A stretch of DNA of 8,127 nt, taken from contig DLLA01000139.1 of the NCBI GenBank assembly GCA_002479035.1, forward strand, positions 747 through 8,873, written 5' to 3'. Positions 1-5,424 of this stretch are shown here, in pieces. The notes under the pieces are model-generated. The model was not told the DNA's origin. It saw only the letters and a list, made by a program, of their open reading frames with translations, and searched no databases. Position 1 is the first letter of the stretch. The number at the start of each line of letters is the position of its first letter. The translations under genes were made by a program, and so were the position numbers. This stretch comes from Bacteroidales bacterium UBA7574. GTDB taxonomy: Bacteria > Bacteroidota > Bacteroidia > Bacteroidales > Paludibacteraceae.

Positions 1-61
1 CCTGCCTGCAGGCGAGTCTATAGAGGCGTTTCTCCAATCCCGAATCTGATACAAAGGGAAC
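1..61. other. Left window edge, no gene assigned
   Basis: This is the stretch downstream of the minus-strand DUF6048-like gene. Two minus-strand frames stay open to the window edge, but there is no convincing start codon and no recognisable protein. A 10-bp palindrome, GCCTGCAGGC, lies at 4-13. No clear terminator is visible, so the transcript may continue beyond the window. Confidence 0.4.
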
Positions 62-712
62 TTATATCTTCCAGCCGATGTAGTAGTTCAGTCCCCAATT
101 TGTGTCGTTGCGGAAACCAAACCCCGGCATATAGTACGGCAGAGCACCGCCGTTCTTGTCATTACGGGTGAAGAGCACTTTCAGACGCATATACCAACCC
201 ATTTGCAAACCTTTCCAAATCTGAACCTGACAGCCTGCCACTATCTCTCCCCATGCATCCCAATGTTGCCGGTTGAGGAAATCAATAGTCCCCGCCTGCC
301 AATAGTTCACAGCCTGCACCACATCAGTCAGTTGGTACGACTGGTAAGAGGTGCCCACCCGCACCCCTACCATCAGGCAGTTCTCGGCCACGCCTTTCTT
401 CAAGGCACTGATGTCTATGCCTATACGTCCGAATCCGCCTTGTCCCGTATGGTGTCCGCCGTCGGATATGCAATCCGCCTGCGAGTAACCGAGTTCCAAT
501 GTCGGGTACCAACGCTTGGCAAGGCGGACATTCATCGCCACCTCGTAGTCCTGTATGCGTCCGCTTGAGCGGGCTGCCTCTATGATAGGCGTAGCCAGGT
601 CCAACTTGATACTCAGTCCTTGATAGACAGCCGTATCAGCATACTCGCGTGCATTCGCTACCATTGCCAGACTGCACCACAACCATAATATGCCCAACCC
701 TATTCGTTTCAC
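62..712 (-). CDS. DUF6048-like exported (outer-membrane-type) protein
   Basis: This encodes a 216-residue protein of unknown function. Residues 1-22 form a signal peptide: basic VKR, a hydrophobic core, and a likely cut after Ala-Asn-Ala. The mature part alternates aromatic and hydrophobic residues with many Gly and Tyr, and ends in Lys-Ile after a Trp/Tyr-rich strand (NYYIGW), as in a small beta-barrel. Segments such as 'YPTLELGY' resemble the Bacteroidales DUF6048 family; this is recalled from family knowledge, not searched. The start is GTG at 710-712, which overlaps the TGA stop of the upstream lipoprotein gene (GTGA), so translation is probably coupled. It is the last visible gene of a three-gene operon. 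An outer-membrane location is inferred from the signal peptide and composition; no catalytic motif is visible. Confidence 0.75.
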   Translation of the reverse strand: MKRIGLGILWLWCSLAMVANAREYADTAVYQGLSIKLDLATPIIEAARSSGRIQDYEVAMNVRLAKRWYPTLELGYSQADCISDGGHHTGQGGFGRIGIDISALKKGVAENCLMVGVRVGTSYQSYQLTDVVQAVNYWQAGTIDFLNRQHWDAWGEIVAGCQVQIWKGLQMGWYMRLKVLFTRNDKNGGALPYYMPGFGFRNDTNWGLNYYIGWKI

Positions 713-1188
713 TCGTGCATGTAGATTCGTAGGTTTTCCTGTGCTATTGTTTCCACCGACGCATTGATTATCGCCACGCTGTCCACGCGCACATCACTGC
801 TTCGTGCACCCGTAATGGTGTGATACACAGCGCAGCCGCATGCCAGACTGACATATTGCAGTCGCGGAGTGTGGGTGATGACAAGGGTGTCCGTTTGGTT
901 GTGGTAAAGTAGCAGATAGGCGGTTTCCGTGGTATCGGGGCGCAAGGCAAGCCCTATCTGTTTGAGAGCAGTCGGGCTGTACAGCATTGTCTCTGCGCCG
1001 ATGCCCTGCACATATAGGCTGTCCCATGCTTCGTAGGTGTGCAAGTTGCCCTCTGCATCCGTAGAGTCGGCATGCAAGGTTACCACCATGGTTGTCGCCA
1101 TGTCCTGGTGACAAGTGGTCTCGGGTTCGCAGGCTGCCAGCAGGAGCAAACCGAACAGTGCCATATATACGGACAACCGTTTCATCAT
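709..1188 (-). CDS. DUF6452-like small lipoprotein
   Basis: This encodes a 159-residue protein with a classic lipoprotein signal. MMKRL is followed by a hydrophobic core and the lipobox Leu-Ala-Ala-Cys at residues 17-20, so the mature protein should be lipid-anchored at Cys20. Three more cysteines follow: Cys26 soon after the anchor, and two in a 'CGC' motif in the C-terminal third, which may form disulfides. The rest is mainly beta-like and Thr-rich, with no enzymatic signature. Length and pattern fit the Bacteroidales DUF6452 family, whose members I recall next to DUF6048 genes. The upstream gene ends 5 nt before, and the downstream gene overlaps by 4 nt, so it is the middle gene of an operon. 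Two adjacent ATG codons (1186-1188 and 1183-1185) could both serve as the start. Its function is unknown. Confidence 0.75.
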   Translation of the reverse strand: MMKRLSVYMALFGLLLLAACEPETTCHQDMATTMVVTLHADSTDAEGNLHTYEAWDSLYVQGIGAETMLYSPTALKQIGLALRPDTTETAYLLLYHNQTDTLVITHTPRLQYVSLACGCAVYHTITGARSSDVRVDSVAIINASVETIAQENLRIYMHE

Positions 1189-1193
1189 CAGTC

Positions 1194-1706
1194 TTATAGC
1201 AATGAGCGCGCCTCGTCTTTCAGTGTCTGAAGGGCTTTGTCATTGGCGGTCTCCCCATTCGAGGTATAGGCGGTTATCAGCACTTTGGCATAGTCCAGCG
1301 CGCTGCTGCCTTGCGGCATCTGCTGCGCAATGCTGTTCACAAACGCCACCATCTGTTCCTTGGCATTGGTGATTAGGTTCCACACCTCATCGCTCACGTA
1401 TATCTGCTGGCTGAGGTTGTGGTCGTACTCCAATCGCAGCGTCTGCATCAACCGTTGTTGCACCTGCAGGATAGTCATCTCGCCGAGATTCATATCCACC
1501 AGCATGTGTTCGGGCGTAGTGCGCTCCAACAAGAGGGACAGCCGCTCGTATGCACGCATACGGATGGGCGAAATCTCCTTTTGGGACAGCCGTTTCAGTT
1601 CCCAAAGGCGTTTCTGCTCTTCATTCTTGAATAGTTTATGCATCACCACCCATGCCGCCAGCAGCACAATCAGCGCAGGGATGGAGTATCTCAGTATTTC
1701 TGTCAT
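1194..1706 (-). CDS. Conserved Bacteroidetes membrane-anchored protein of unknown function
   Basis: This encodes a 170-residue protein with one N-terminal transmembrane helix (about residues 5-24, rich in Ile, Leu, Val and Ala). A Lys/Glu-rich, probably helical region follows (about 25-100, with RMRAYERLSLLLER), then a mostly helical C-terminal part. The hydrophobic segment has no signal-peptidase site, so I read it as an N-anchored protein with a cytoplasmic helical domain; the orientation is inferred. It resembles a widespread Bacteroidetes family of uncharacterised proteins, possibly DUF7935, but I am not certain of the number. The ATG at 1704-1706 lies about 30 nt from a good promoter and makes this the first gene of the operon. 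The next gene starts 5 nt after its stop. Confidence 0.75.
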   Translation of the reverse strand: MTEILRYSIPALIVLLAAWVVMHKLFKNEEQKRLWELKRLSQKEISPIRMRAYERLSLLLERTTPEHMLVDMNLGEMTILQVQQRLMQTLRLEYDHNLSQQIYVSDEVWNLITNAKEQMVAFVNSIAQQMPQGSSALDYAKVLITAYTSNGETANDKALQTLKDEARSLL

Positions 1707-1735
1707 AATCGCCTAATAACTATCTGATTTGCCCG

Positions 1736-1767
1736 CAAAGTTACGACAAAAAAACGAAATACACAAC
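1736..1767 (-). promoter_or_regulatory. Bacteroidetes-type promoter of the left operon
   Basis: On the minus strand the -7 box is TAACTTTG (1743-1736), a full match to TAnnTTTG. A GTTG (1767-1764) lies 20 nt upstream in the place of the -33 TTTG box, matching three of four bases. Transcription should start near 1730, giving a leader of about 25 nt before the ATG at 1706. Confidence 0.65.
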
Positions 1768-1801
1768 CTTGTTTTACCCTCATTGTTTAATTACAAGAAA
1801 C

Positions 1802-1855
1802 AACTTTTGTAAAAGTGCTTTTCACGCCAAAAATAACTTTTGCAAAAGTGCTTTT
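1802..1855. repeat. Two direct copies of a CTTTT-AAAAG-CTTTT repeat, 33 bp apart
   Basis: The copies at 1802-1822 and 1835-1855 differ at one base in 21. Each has the form CTTTT-GY-AAAAG-TG-CTTTT, so each unit can pair with itself. The second copy contains the perfect 12-bp palindrome CTTTTGCAAAAG (1837-1848). A partial relative (TTGCAAAAGCAC) lies at 1892-1903. Confidence 0.7.
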
Positions 1856-1946
1856 TATGGCAAAACGCACAAAAACAAACTTTTCGATTTGTTGCAAAAG
1901 CACCAATCTATAGCCATGGATATATGCAGCAAGTAGCAGATTTACC

Positions 1947-2031
1947 AGCCAACAAGGGGTGTACTACTCCCTAAACAGGGCGATTTCGAAGAGAACCGCA
2001 CATACTATATGTTTTATTCGGCTTGTTGGTT
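1947..2031. repeat. Imperfect inverted repeat around a 65-nt loop
   Basis: CCAACAAG (1949-1956) pairs with CTTGTTGG (2022-2029), and two outer positions extend the stem with one G-T pair. A small hairpin, CCCT-AAAC-AGGG (1969-1980), lies inside the loop. No open reading frame or known RNA family was recognised. Confidence 0.45.
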
Positions 2032-2065
2032 AGTTGTTGTCAGTTGTTGATAATGGATATACAAC

Positions 2066-2099
2066 AAGGGCTGCCCAAACAAACTATTGAGCAGCCCTT
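2066..2099 (-). terminator. Strong hairpin, likely terminator of the BspA-like unit
   Basis: AAGGGCTGC (2066-2074) and GCAGCCCTT (2091-2099) form a perfect 9-bp GC-rich stem with a 16-nt loop. It begins 23 nt after the stop codon of the minus-strand LRR gene. The minus strand lacks a long T tract after the stem, so termination is inferred from position and stability. Confidence 0.6.
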
Positions 2100-2122
2100 A
2101 GTTACACATCACAAATTACTAA

Positions 2123-3775
2123 TTATAAATTGACTTCCACGCCTGTCAGGGTGTAGGTCTTGCCACCTCGTAGGATATACACCTGCCCGTCACGGAACAC
2201 CTTGCGGGGAGCATCGCTTTCCAACGAAGTGTCTATGGTAACGCCCTCCACATCTGTGGACTTGCCATCAACGGTGGTGGTGAAAGTGCCCTTGTACGTG
2301 TTGAGCGAAGTACCTGCTTTGTCTTTCACATCAATGGCGTATGCATACTTCGTACCACTATTGAGCCCTGTTACCGTAAAGCGATACCCGCTTTGTGTGA
2401 GTACGGCGGCAGGAGCATGATGTGGCTCTCCGTTGCGCGAGGGAGCCGCAAAGGCTATGCGCATCAGTTGCCCGTTGCTGTTGAAGATAAGGGTGCATAC
2501 CTCTTTGCCGTCTTGCGTGATGACAAGGCTGTACGTGTCGGCACTACCGTCACTTGGCCATGTTATCTCCACCTCATTGTCGCTCGGTGTGATAATCACT
2601 TTGCCATCAGTATCCACATTGTCTGCGCCTACGCACTCCAAGTACTTGAACGAACCCCATACGGCATCCGTCTCATAGTCTTCGAGGTTGTCACAAGGCA
2701 CTTGTACATGGATATTATAGTTATAGAAACTACCATTGTACCAACCATCTTGCACTTGTGCCACCGGAGGCTCTACGGCGTAGCATACAATCCGTTTCAA
2801 CTTCTGCGCATCATAGAATGCCCCGTAGTCAATAGATTTCACCCCACTACCTAATTGCAAGTAGGTAATGCCACTACATTTATCAAATTGGTCATAAATA
2901 GAATCAACTCCATTGCCGATAATCAATGTGTCAATACCTGTACAACCATAGAATGCATTTTGTCCAATTGTTTTTAGATGGTTTGGGATATGAATCTGTT
3001 GAAAACCCTTGTATTTCAAAAATGCCCAAGGTTTGATTTTAGTTACTCCATTAGGGAACGCAATTTTGGTTACATACTGATTGTTAATAAACAGACTATC
3101 TGCATACTCTAACGGATTAGCCCCTGCTTTATAACACTTGTAGTCATCACAAAATTCATATCCAAAATCTATATCCACCCAATCCGCTAACGTACCACGA
3201 TAATATACGGATTTCAGGGAGTCACATCCAGAGAAAGTTGTGGCACCAATGCTCTTTACTCCTTTTCCAATCGTAACAGAGGTTAGATTTGTACAATTAG
3301 CGAAGGCTTCCTGCGGTTCATAATAATGCACTTCGTTATCTCCTATAGTTGTTACACCATCACCGATTGTAACATCAGTCAAACCTGTGCAATTTCGAAA
3401 TGCATAGCATTCTATATCTTTCACGCCATCAGGAATAGTGATAGAGGTAAGACCTGTACAATCGGAGAAAGCCCAGCTCCCAATGGTCGTTACACTATTA
3501 CCCATAGTGACAGAGGTCAGACCGATGCAACCATTGAAAGCATTGCTTCCAATGGTTGTTACACTATTGGGGATAGTAATGGAAGTAAGATCGGTATAAC
3601 CAGCAAATGCACCTCCTACGATGCAGACTATTCCGTCTGGAATGTTGATAGAGGTATTATATGGCATAGTACCTTTGTATTTGTACAGAAGTTTACCAAT
3701 ACACACGATACCATCAGGCTGATTATCATACCATGGGGTTTCATCAAAAGCACTTTCTCCTATACTTATACTCAA
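2123..3775 (-). CDS. BspA-like leucine-rich repeat surface protein, 3' part of a frameshifted gene
   Basis: This is a 550-codon frame. Residues 1-330 are LRR_5/BspA-type repeats of about 23 residues with the pattern 'LTSITIP-sVTtIG-AF-gC', including the typical 'TPWYDNQPDG' and 'LYKYKGT' segment near residues 13-36. Residues 331-385 cap the repeats (EPPVAQ, then a Trp-Gly-Ser-Phe motif). Residues about 391-501 look like a fibronectin type III-like beta domain. The last 30 residues (KVFRDGQVYILRGG then TYTLTGVEV) match a short tail common on exported Prevotella/Bacteroides proteins; a sorting role is inference. It has no signal peptide, and its only start here is a TTG inside a repeat, so it is very likely the continuation of the frame at 3772-4194. 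BspA-like proteins are surface adhesins. As the gene stands, this part may not be made or exported. Confidence 0.8.
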   Translation of the reverse strand: MSISIGESAFDETPWYDNQPDGIVCIGKLLYKYKGTMPYNTSINIPDGIVCIVGGAFAGYTDLTSITIPNSVTTIGSNAFNGCIGLTSVTMGNSVTTIGSWAFSDCTGLTSITIPDGVKDIECYAFRNCTGLTDVTIGDGVTTIGDNEVHYYEPQEAFANCTNLTSVTIGKGVKSIGATTFSGCDSLKSVYYRGTLADWVDIDFGYEFCDDYKCYKAGANPLEYADSLFINNQYVTKIAFPNGVTKIKPWAFLKYKGFQQIHIPNHLKTIGQNAFYGCTGIDTLIIGNGVDSIYDQFDKCSGITYLQLGSGVKSIDYGAFYDAQKLKRIVCYAVEPPVAQVQDGWYNGSFYNYNIHVQVPCDNLEDYETDAVWGSFKYLECVGADNVDTDGKVIITPSDNEVEITWPSDGSADTYSLVITQDGKEVCTLIFNSNGQLMRIAFAAPSRNGEPHHAPAAVLTQSGYRFTVTGLNSGTKYAYAIDVKDKAGTSLNTYKGTFTTTVDGKSTDVEGVTIDTSLESDAPRKVFRDGQVYILRGGKTYTLTGVEVNL

Positions 3776-3780
3776 TACCC
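3764..3780 (-). other. Frameshift junction in the BspA-like gene
   Basis: The upstream frame ends in Ile-Ser-Asp-Gly-Tyr-stop (TGA at 3774-3772) and the repeat resumes in another frame with Ser-Ile-Ser-Ile-Gly-Glu-Ser-Ala-Phe. Removing five bases (for example TATTG) restores Asp-Gly-Ser-Ile-Ser-Ile-Gly-Glu-Ser-Ala-Phe, which fits the repeat length exactly. An AGTATA-AGTATA tandem hexamer sits at the junction and suggests strand slippage. Confidence 0.65.
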
Positions 3781-4194
3781 ATCCGAAATTATGACAGATG
3801 TAAGACTTCTGCAGCCGTAGAAAGCACGTTTTCCAATACTTGTTACACTATCAGGAATAGTAATGGAAGTAAGACCTCTGCAGCCGTAGAAAGCACTTTC
3901 TCCAATACTTGTTACACTATTGGGAATAGTGATAGAGATAAGCCTGTCAGAGCCTTTGAGGGCCTGCTCTCCAATACTTGTTACACGATATGTTTTGCCC
4001 TTATTCGTCACAACTTCAGGAATAGAGGTATAAGAAAGTGCTGGGTAGTTGTAATCAAAACTCCAACTTTCATTAGTTACTTCAACTGTACTATCACTTG
4101 TGATGTTGTAACACAAATCGCCATACTTAAAATCGTAGGCATATAGCCCCATTGCGGGCAATAAGGTTAATAAAAAGAATAAAATACGTTTCAT
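3772..4194 (-). CDS. BspA-like leucine-rich repeat protein, 5' part (signal peptide and first repeats)
   Basis: This is a 140-codon frame. Residues 1-19 are a signal peptide (MKRILFF, a hydrophobic core, likely cut after Leu-Tyr-Ala). Residues 20-70 form an N-terminal cap with alternating Tyr and Ser/Thr (YDFKYGDLCYNI, then VVTNKGKTYRVTSIG). Three LRR_5/BspA-type repeats follow (SITIPNSVTSIGESAFYGC and variants) up to residue 140, where TGA interrupts a repeat. The intact gene would continue in the frame at 2123-3775, giving about 690 residues. The ATG at 4192-4194 is 7 nt after the stop of the 198-residue gene, with no clear promoter between, so the two are probably co-transcribed. As it stands this yields a short secreted fragment; calling it a pseudogene or a phase-variable gene are both possible. 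Confidence 0.8.
   Translation of the reverse strand: MKRILFFLLTLLPAMGLYAYDFKYGDLCYNITSDSTVEVTNESWSFDYNYPALSYTSIPEVVTNKGKTYRVTSIGEQALKGSDRLISITIPNSVTSIGESAFYGCRGLTSITIPDSVTSIGKRAFYGCRSLTSVIISDGY
3811..3948 (-). repeat. Two adjacent 69-bp LRR-coding units
   Basis: The units 3811-3879 and 3880-3948 each encode one 23-residue leucine-rich repeat. By eye, 47 of the first 51 bases are identical, falling to 56 of 69 over the whole unit. The similarity at the DNA level suggests fairly recent duplication or gene conversion between repeats, right next to the frameshift. Confidence 0.7.
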
Positions 4195-4201
4195 AATTAC
4201 A

Positions 4202-4798
4202 CTACTTGTTGTTTTCTATACCACTTTTATGCAAGAATATACGCCATAGCAATAAAATATCGTCGTAGGTTAATTGCTCTATTTTAAGCAGGTATATATC
4301 TTCTTCAGGATGATGAGTATATCCCCCTTTATATCTGTTACCTATCATAGTCCTATCATTTATCATAAATTCCTCAATATCGCCATCTTGCACCTCCAGA
4401 TATATGTACGATGGTGCTGAGAAACTATCTACTTTGTCTTGTAGAGTTTTGGAGCATTTGTTGTAAAACTTCTCTGCGAGAGGTTGTATATTCCCATTAT
4501 CTATGGTGGTAATAAGGTTTTCAGCCAGTGCTAACGTAATACATTGAATGATGTAACTCTTCTCTATCAAATTAGGAACAGAAAAGAGCATACACGCAAT
4601 TATTTCTGTGTGTTCAATGTTTTCCTCACCAATCTTCGAAATGAAGCAAACCAATGATAGGTCCTCATCCGTATTGGTTAGAGAGATGTTTGTAGATTTC
4701 CACGCTTCTCCATGATTTTGTTTGAACTCTTTGAGAGTTGCTACTTGCCATCTTTCCGTTGTGGAATGAATGACGGAATTTAATTTTACACAATACAT
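4202..4798 (-). CDS. Unrecognised 198-residue protein, upstream partner of the BspA-like gene
   Basis: I do not recognise this family. The protein has 198 residues, no signal peptide and no transmembrane helix, so it is probably cytoplasmic. It is acidic in the middle and C-terminal parts (EVQDGDIEEF, HHPEEDIY) and ends in a hydrophobic, possibly helical stretch (YDDILLLWRIFLHKSG). Residues about 75-100 (LIEKSYIIQCITLALAENLI) also look helical. There are four cysteines, without metal-site spacing. The ATG at 4796-4798 follows an A-rich leader (AAAACTAAAACAAACAAA), as expected for this phylum. The frame is a clean single ORF with AT-rich codon use like its surroundings. The 7-nt gap to the LRR gene argues for one operon, but nothing shows that the products interact. 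Confidence 0.65.
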   Translation of the reverse strand: MYCVKLNSVIHSTTERWQVATLKEFKQNHGEAWKSTNISLTNTDEDLSLVCFISKIGEENIEHTEIIACMLFSVPNLIEKSYIIQCITLALAENLITTIDNGNIQPLAEKFYNKCSKTLQDKVDSFSAPSYIYLEVQDGDIEEFMINDRTMIGNRYKGGYTHHPEEDIYLLKIEQLTYDDILLLWRIFLHKSGIENNK

Positions 4799-4819
4799 AA
4801 AATTTGTTTGTTTTAGTTT

Positions 4820-4859
4820 TTCGGCAGAGTAGTGTTGGTGCGGACACCATTTTGCCGAA
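4820..4859 (-). promoter_or_regulatory. Hairpin in the leader of the 198-residue gene
   Basis: TTCGGCA (4820-4826) pairs with TGCCGAA (4853-4859). Inside it, TGGTG (4836-4840) pairs with CACCA (4845-4849) around a CGGA tetraloop. The structure ends 21 nt before the ATG in the minus-strand transcript and could affect translation or RNA stability. It matches no riboswitch I know. Confidence 0.45.
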
Positions 4860-4912
4860 GTTGTTGTTTTATTGGGTTTGTTGTTAGAGACTTTTGCACC
4901 TATCTCTGTGTA

Positions 4913-5227
4913 TCAGTATAACATTACGCACACAGAAAAAGCCCCGGTTTGTTCACATATGGACATAAAAAAGCGCAGACCTCCGTGTTGCTTACTCGCA
5001 AACAGAGGCCTTCGCATTGCCCTTAAGGTCAAATAAACAACAGGAAACCTACGCGGATATGACTGCATACCAATCCTTGTGGTATATACCACAAAAGGGC
5101 ACGATACACCCGTATCGCGCTGATAGTATGAACATGCCATACCAAATAGGCATCTATTGCTCACTTTGATTTTGACCTTAACTTGAAAAGTTGCGAAGTT
5201 TTCTGTTCGCCAAACACAAAGCGTCAA
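4913..5227 (-). CDS. Doubtful 104-codon ORF across the structured element
   Basis: This minus-strand frame has only a TTG start and reads straight through the terminator hairpin at 4967-5015 and several perfect palindromes. The product is rich in Cys, Arg, Met and aromatic residues and has no domain that I recognise. I have a weak memory of similar hypothetical proteins in Prevotella, which would fit a repeated nucleotide element rather than a real protein. I list it so that it is not lost, but consider the RNA reading more likely. Confidence 0.2.
   Translation of the reverse strand: MTLCVWRTENFATFQVKVKIKVSNRCLFGMACSYYQRDTGVSCPFVVYTTRIGMQSYPRRFPVVYLTLRAMRRPLFASKQHGGLRFFMSICEQTGAFSVCVMLY
4967..5015 (-). 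terminator. Intrinsic terminator on the minus strand
   Basis: Arms 4973-4991 and 4998-5015 form a long GC-rich stem with small bulges and a 6-nt loop (TTACTC). On the minus strand it is followed at once by six T (4972-4967). It would end transcripts starting near 5250-5291, about 170 nt before the ATG of the 198-residue gene, so it could also act as an attenuator. Confidence 0.7.
5023..5181. repeat. 11-bp inverted arms enclosing three further palindromes
   Basis: TTAAGGTCAAA (5023-5033) and TTTGACCTTAA (5171-5181) are perfect inverted copies, 137 nt apart. Three separate palindromes lie between them at 5077-5094, 5102-5117 and 5134-5153. The layout suits an RNA multibranch loop; terminal inverted repeats of a small mobile element are the alternative. 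Confidence 0.65.
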
Positions 5228-5256
5228 TAAACGCTATCAATATGTACAAACCTACA

Positions 5257-5288
5257 CAAATATAGGGACACATCCCTACAAGAACAAG
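5257..5288 (-). promoter_or_regulatory. Promoter candidate for the structured element (inner)
   Basis: The -7 box is TATATTTG (5264-5257), a full match. CTTG (5288-5285) lies 20 nt upstream as a three-of-four -33 box. Transcription would begin near 5250. Confidence 0.4.
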
Positions 5289-5297
5289 TTTGCGCTG

Positions 5298-5329
5298 CAA
5301 AATTACAACATATTTTGCAAATATACAAG
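5298..5329 (-). promoter_or_regulatory. Promoter candidate for the structured element (outer)
   Basis: The -7 box is TAATTTTG followed by C (5305-5298), a full match. CTTG (5329-5326) lies 20 nt upstream. Transcription would begin near 5291. A third -7-like TATATTTG at 5325-5318 has ATTG at the right distance. Confidence 0.45.
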
Positions 5330-5398
5330 ACTATTTATAGTTCTACAATGTTACCGCCGAGCCCTTGTATTCGCTATGTTTTGTGGGTATAAAATTCG

Positions 5399-5410
5399 CA
5401 GTTGCAACTG
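5399..5410. promoter_or_regulatory. Perfect 12-bp palindrome, possible operator
   Basis: CAGTTGCAACTG is its own reverse complement. It lies 28 nt upstream of the -33 box of the ATPase promoter and about 90 nt upstream of the divergent minus-strand promoters, so a dimeric regulator could act on either side. No regulator is identified. Confidence 0.35.
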
Positions 5411-5424
5411 TTTCTCTTATTATA

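Larger units (their letters stand above)
1707..2122. other. Intergenic region between the left operon and the BspA-like gene
   Basis: This 416-base AT-rich stretch has no convincing gene. From left to right it holds the operon promoter (1736-1767), paired CTTTT/AAAAG repeats (1802-1855), a near-palindrome around CCATGG (1909-1924), a long inverted repeat (1947-2031) and the terminator hairpin of the BspA-like unit (2066-2099). Confidence 0.6.
4967..5291 (-). ncRNA. Candidate structured RNA or transcribed leader (family unknown)
   Basis: Read on the minus strand, the segment has promoter candidates at its start and an intrinsic terminator at its end, with strong folds between. The 11-bp arms TTAAGGTCAAA (5023-5033) and TTTGACCTTAA (5171-5181) can close a multibranch structure. 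Inside are the perfect 18-bp palindrome TTGTGGTATATACCACAA (5077-5094), the hairpin CGATAC-ACCC-GTATCG (5102-5117) and the hairpin ATGCC-N10-GGCAT (5134-5153), the last extended by GATAG/CTATT with a bulge. No rRNA, tRNA, tmRNA or known riboswitch core was recognised. It could be a free RNA of about 280-325 nt, a leader that attenuates the 198-residue/BspA operon, or a small non-coding mobile element. All pairings were read by eye. Confidence 0.4.

Noticed and set aside
203..568. Plus-strand 121-codon ORF opposite the DUF6048-like gene
   Set aside because: It lies fully inside a gene with a signal peptide and operon context, and its product shows no domain or plausible start context.
1330..1716. 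Plus-strand 128-codon ORF opposite the membrane-anchored gene
   Set aside because: It is antisense to a well-supported gene with a promoter; Cys/Ser/Arg-rich composition is typical of a shadow frame.
1802..1903. CRISPR-like array
   Set aside because: Only two full copies with a 12-nt gap and no third regular unit; spacer length and cas genes are absent.
3326..4146. Plus-strand ORFs with repeated peptides (such as SNTCYTI)
   Set aside because: The peptide repeats only mirror the 69-bp LRR units of the minus-strand gene; no independent start or promoter.
4665..4850. Minus-strand 61-codon ORF at the start of the 198-residue gene
   Set aside because: It overlaps the better-supported frame and begins inside the leader hairpin; no recognisable features.
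5023..5181. Insertion sequence with terminal inverted repeats
   Set aside because: No transposase and no visible target-site duplication; the internal hairpins and terminator fit a structured RNA better, although a small non-coding element remains possible.
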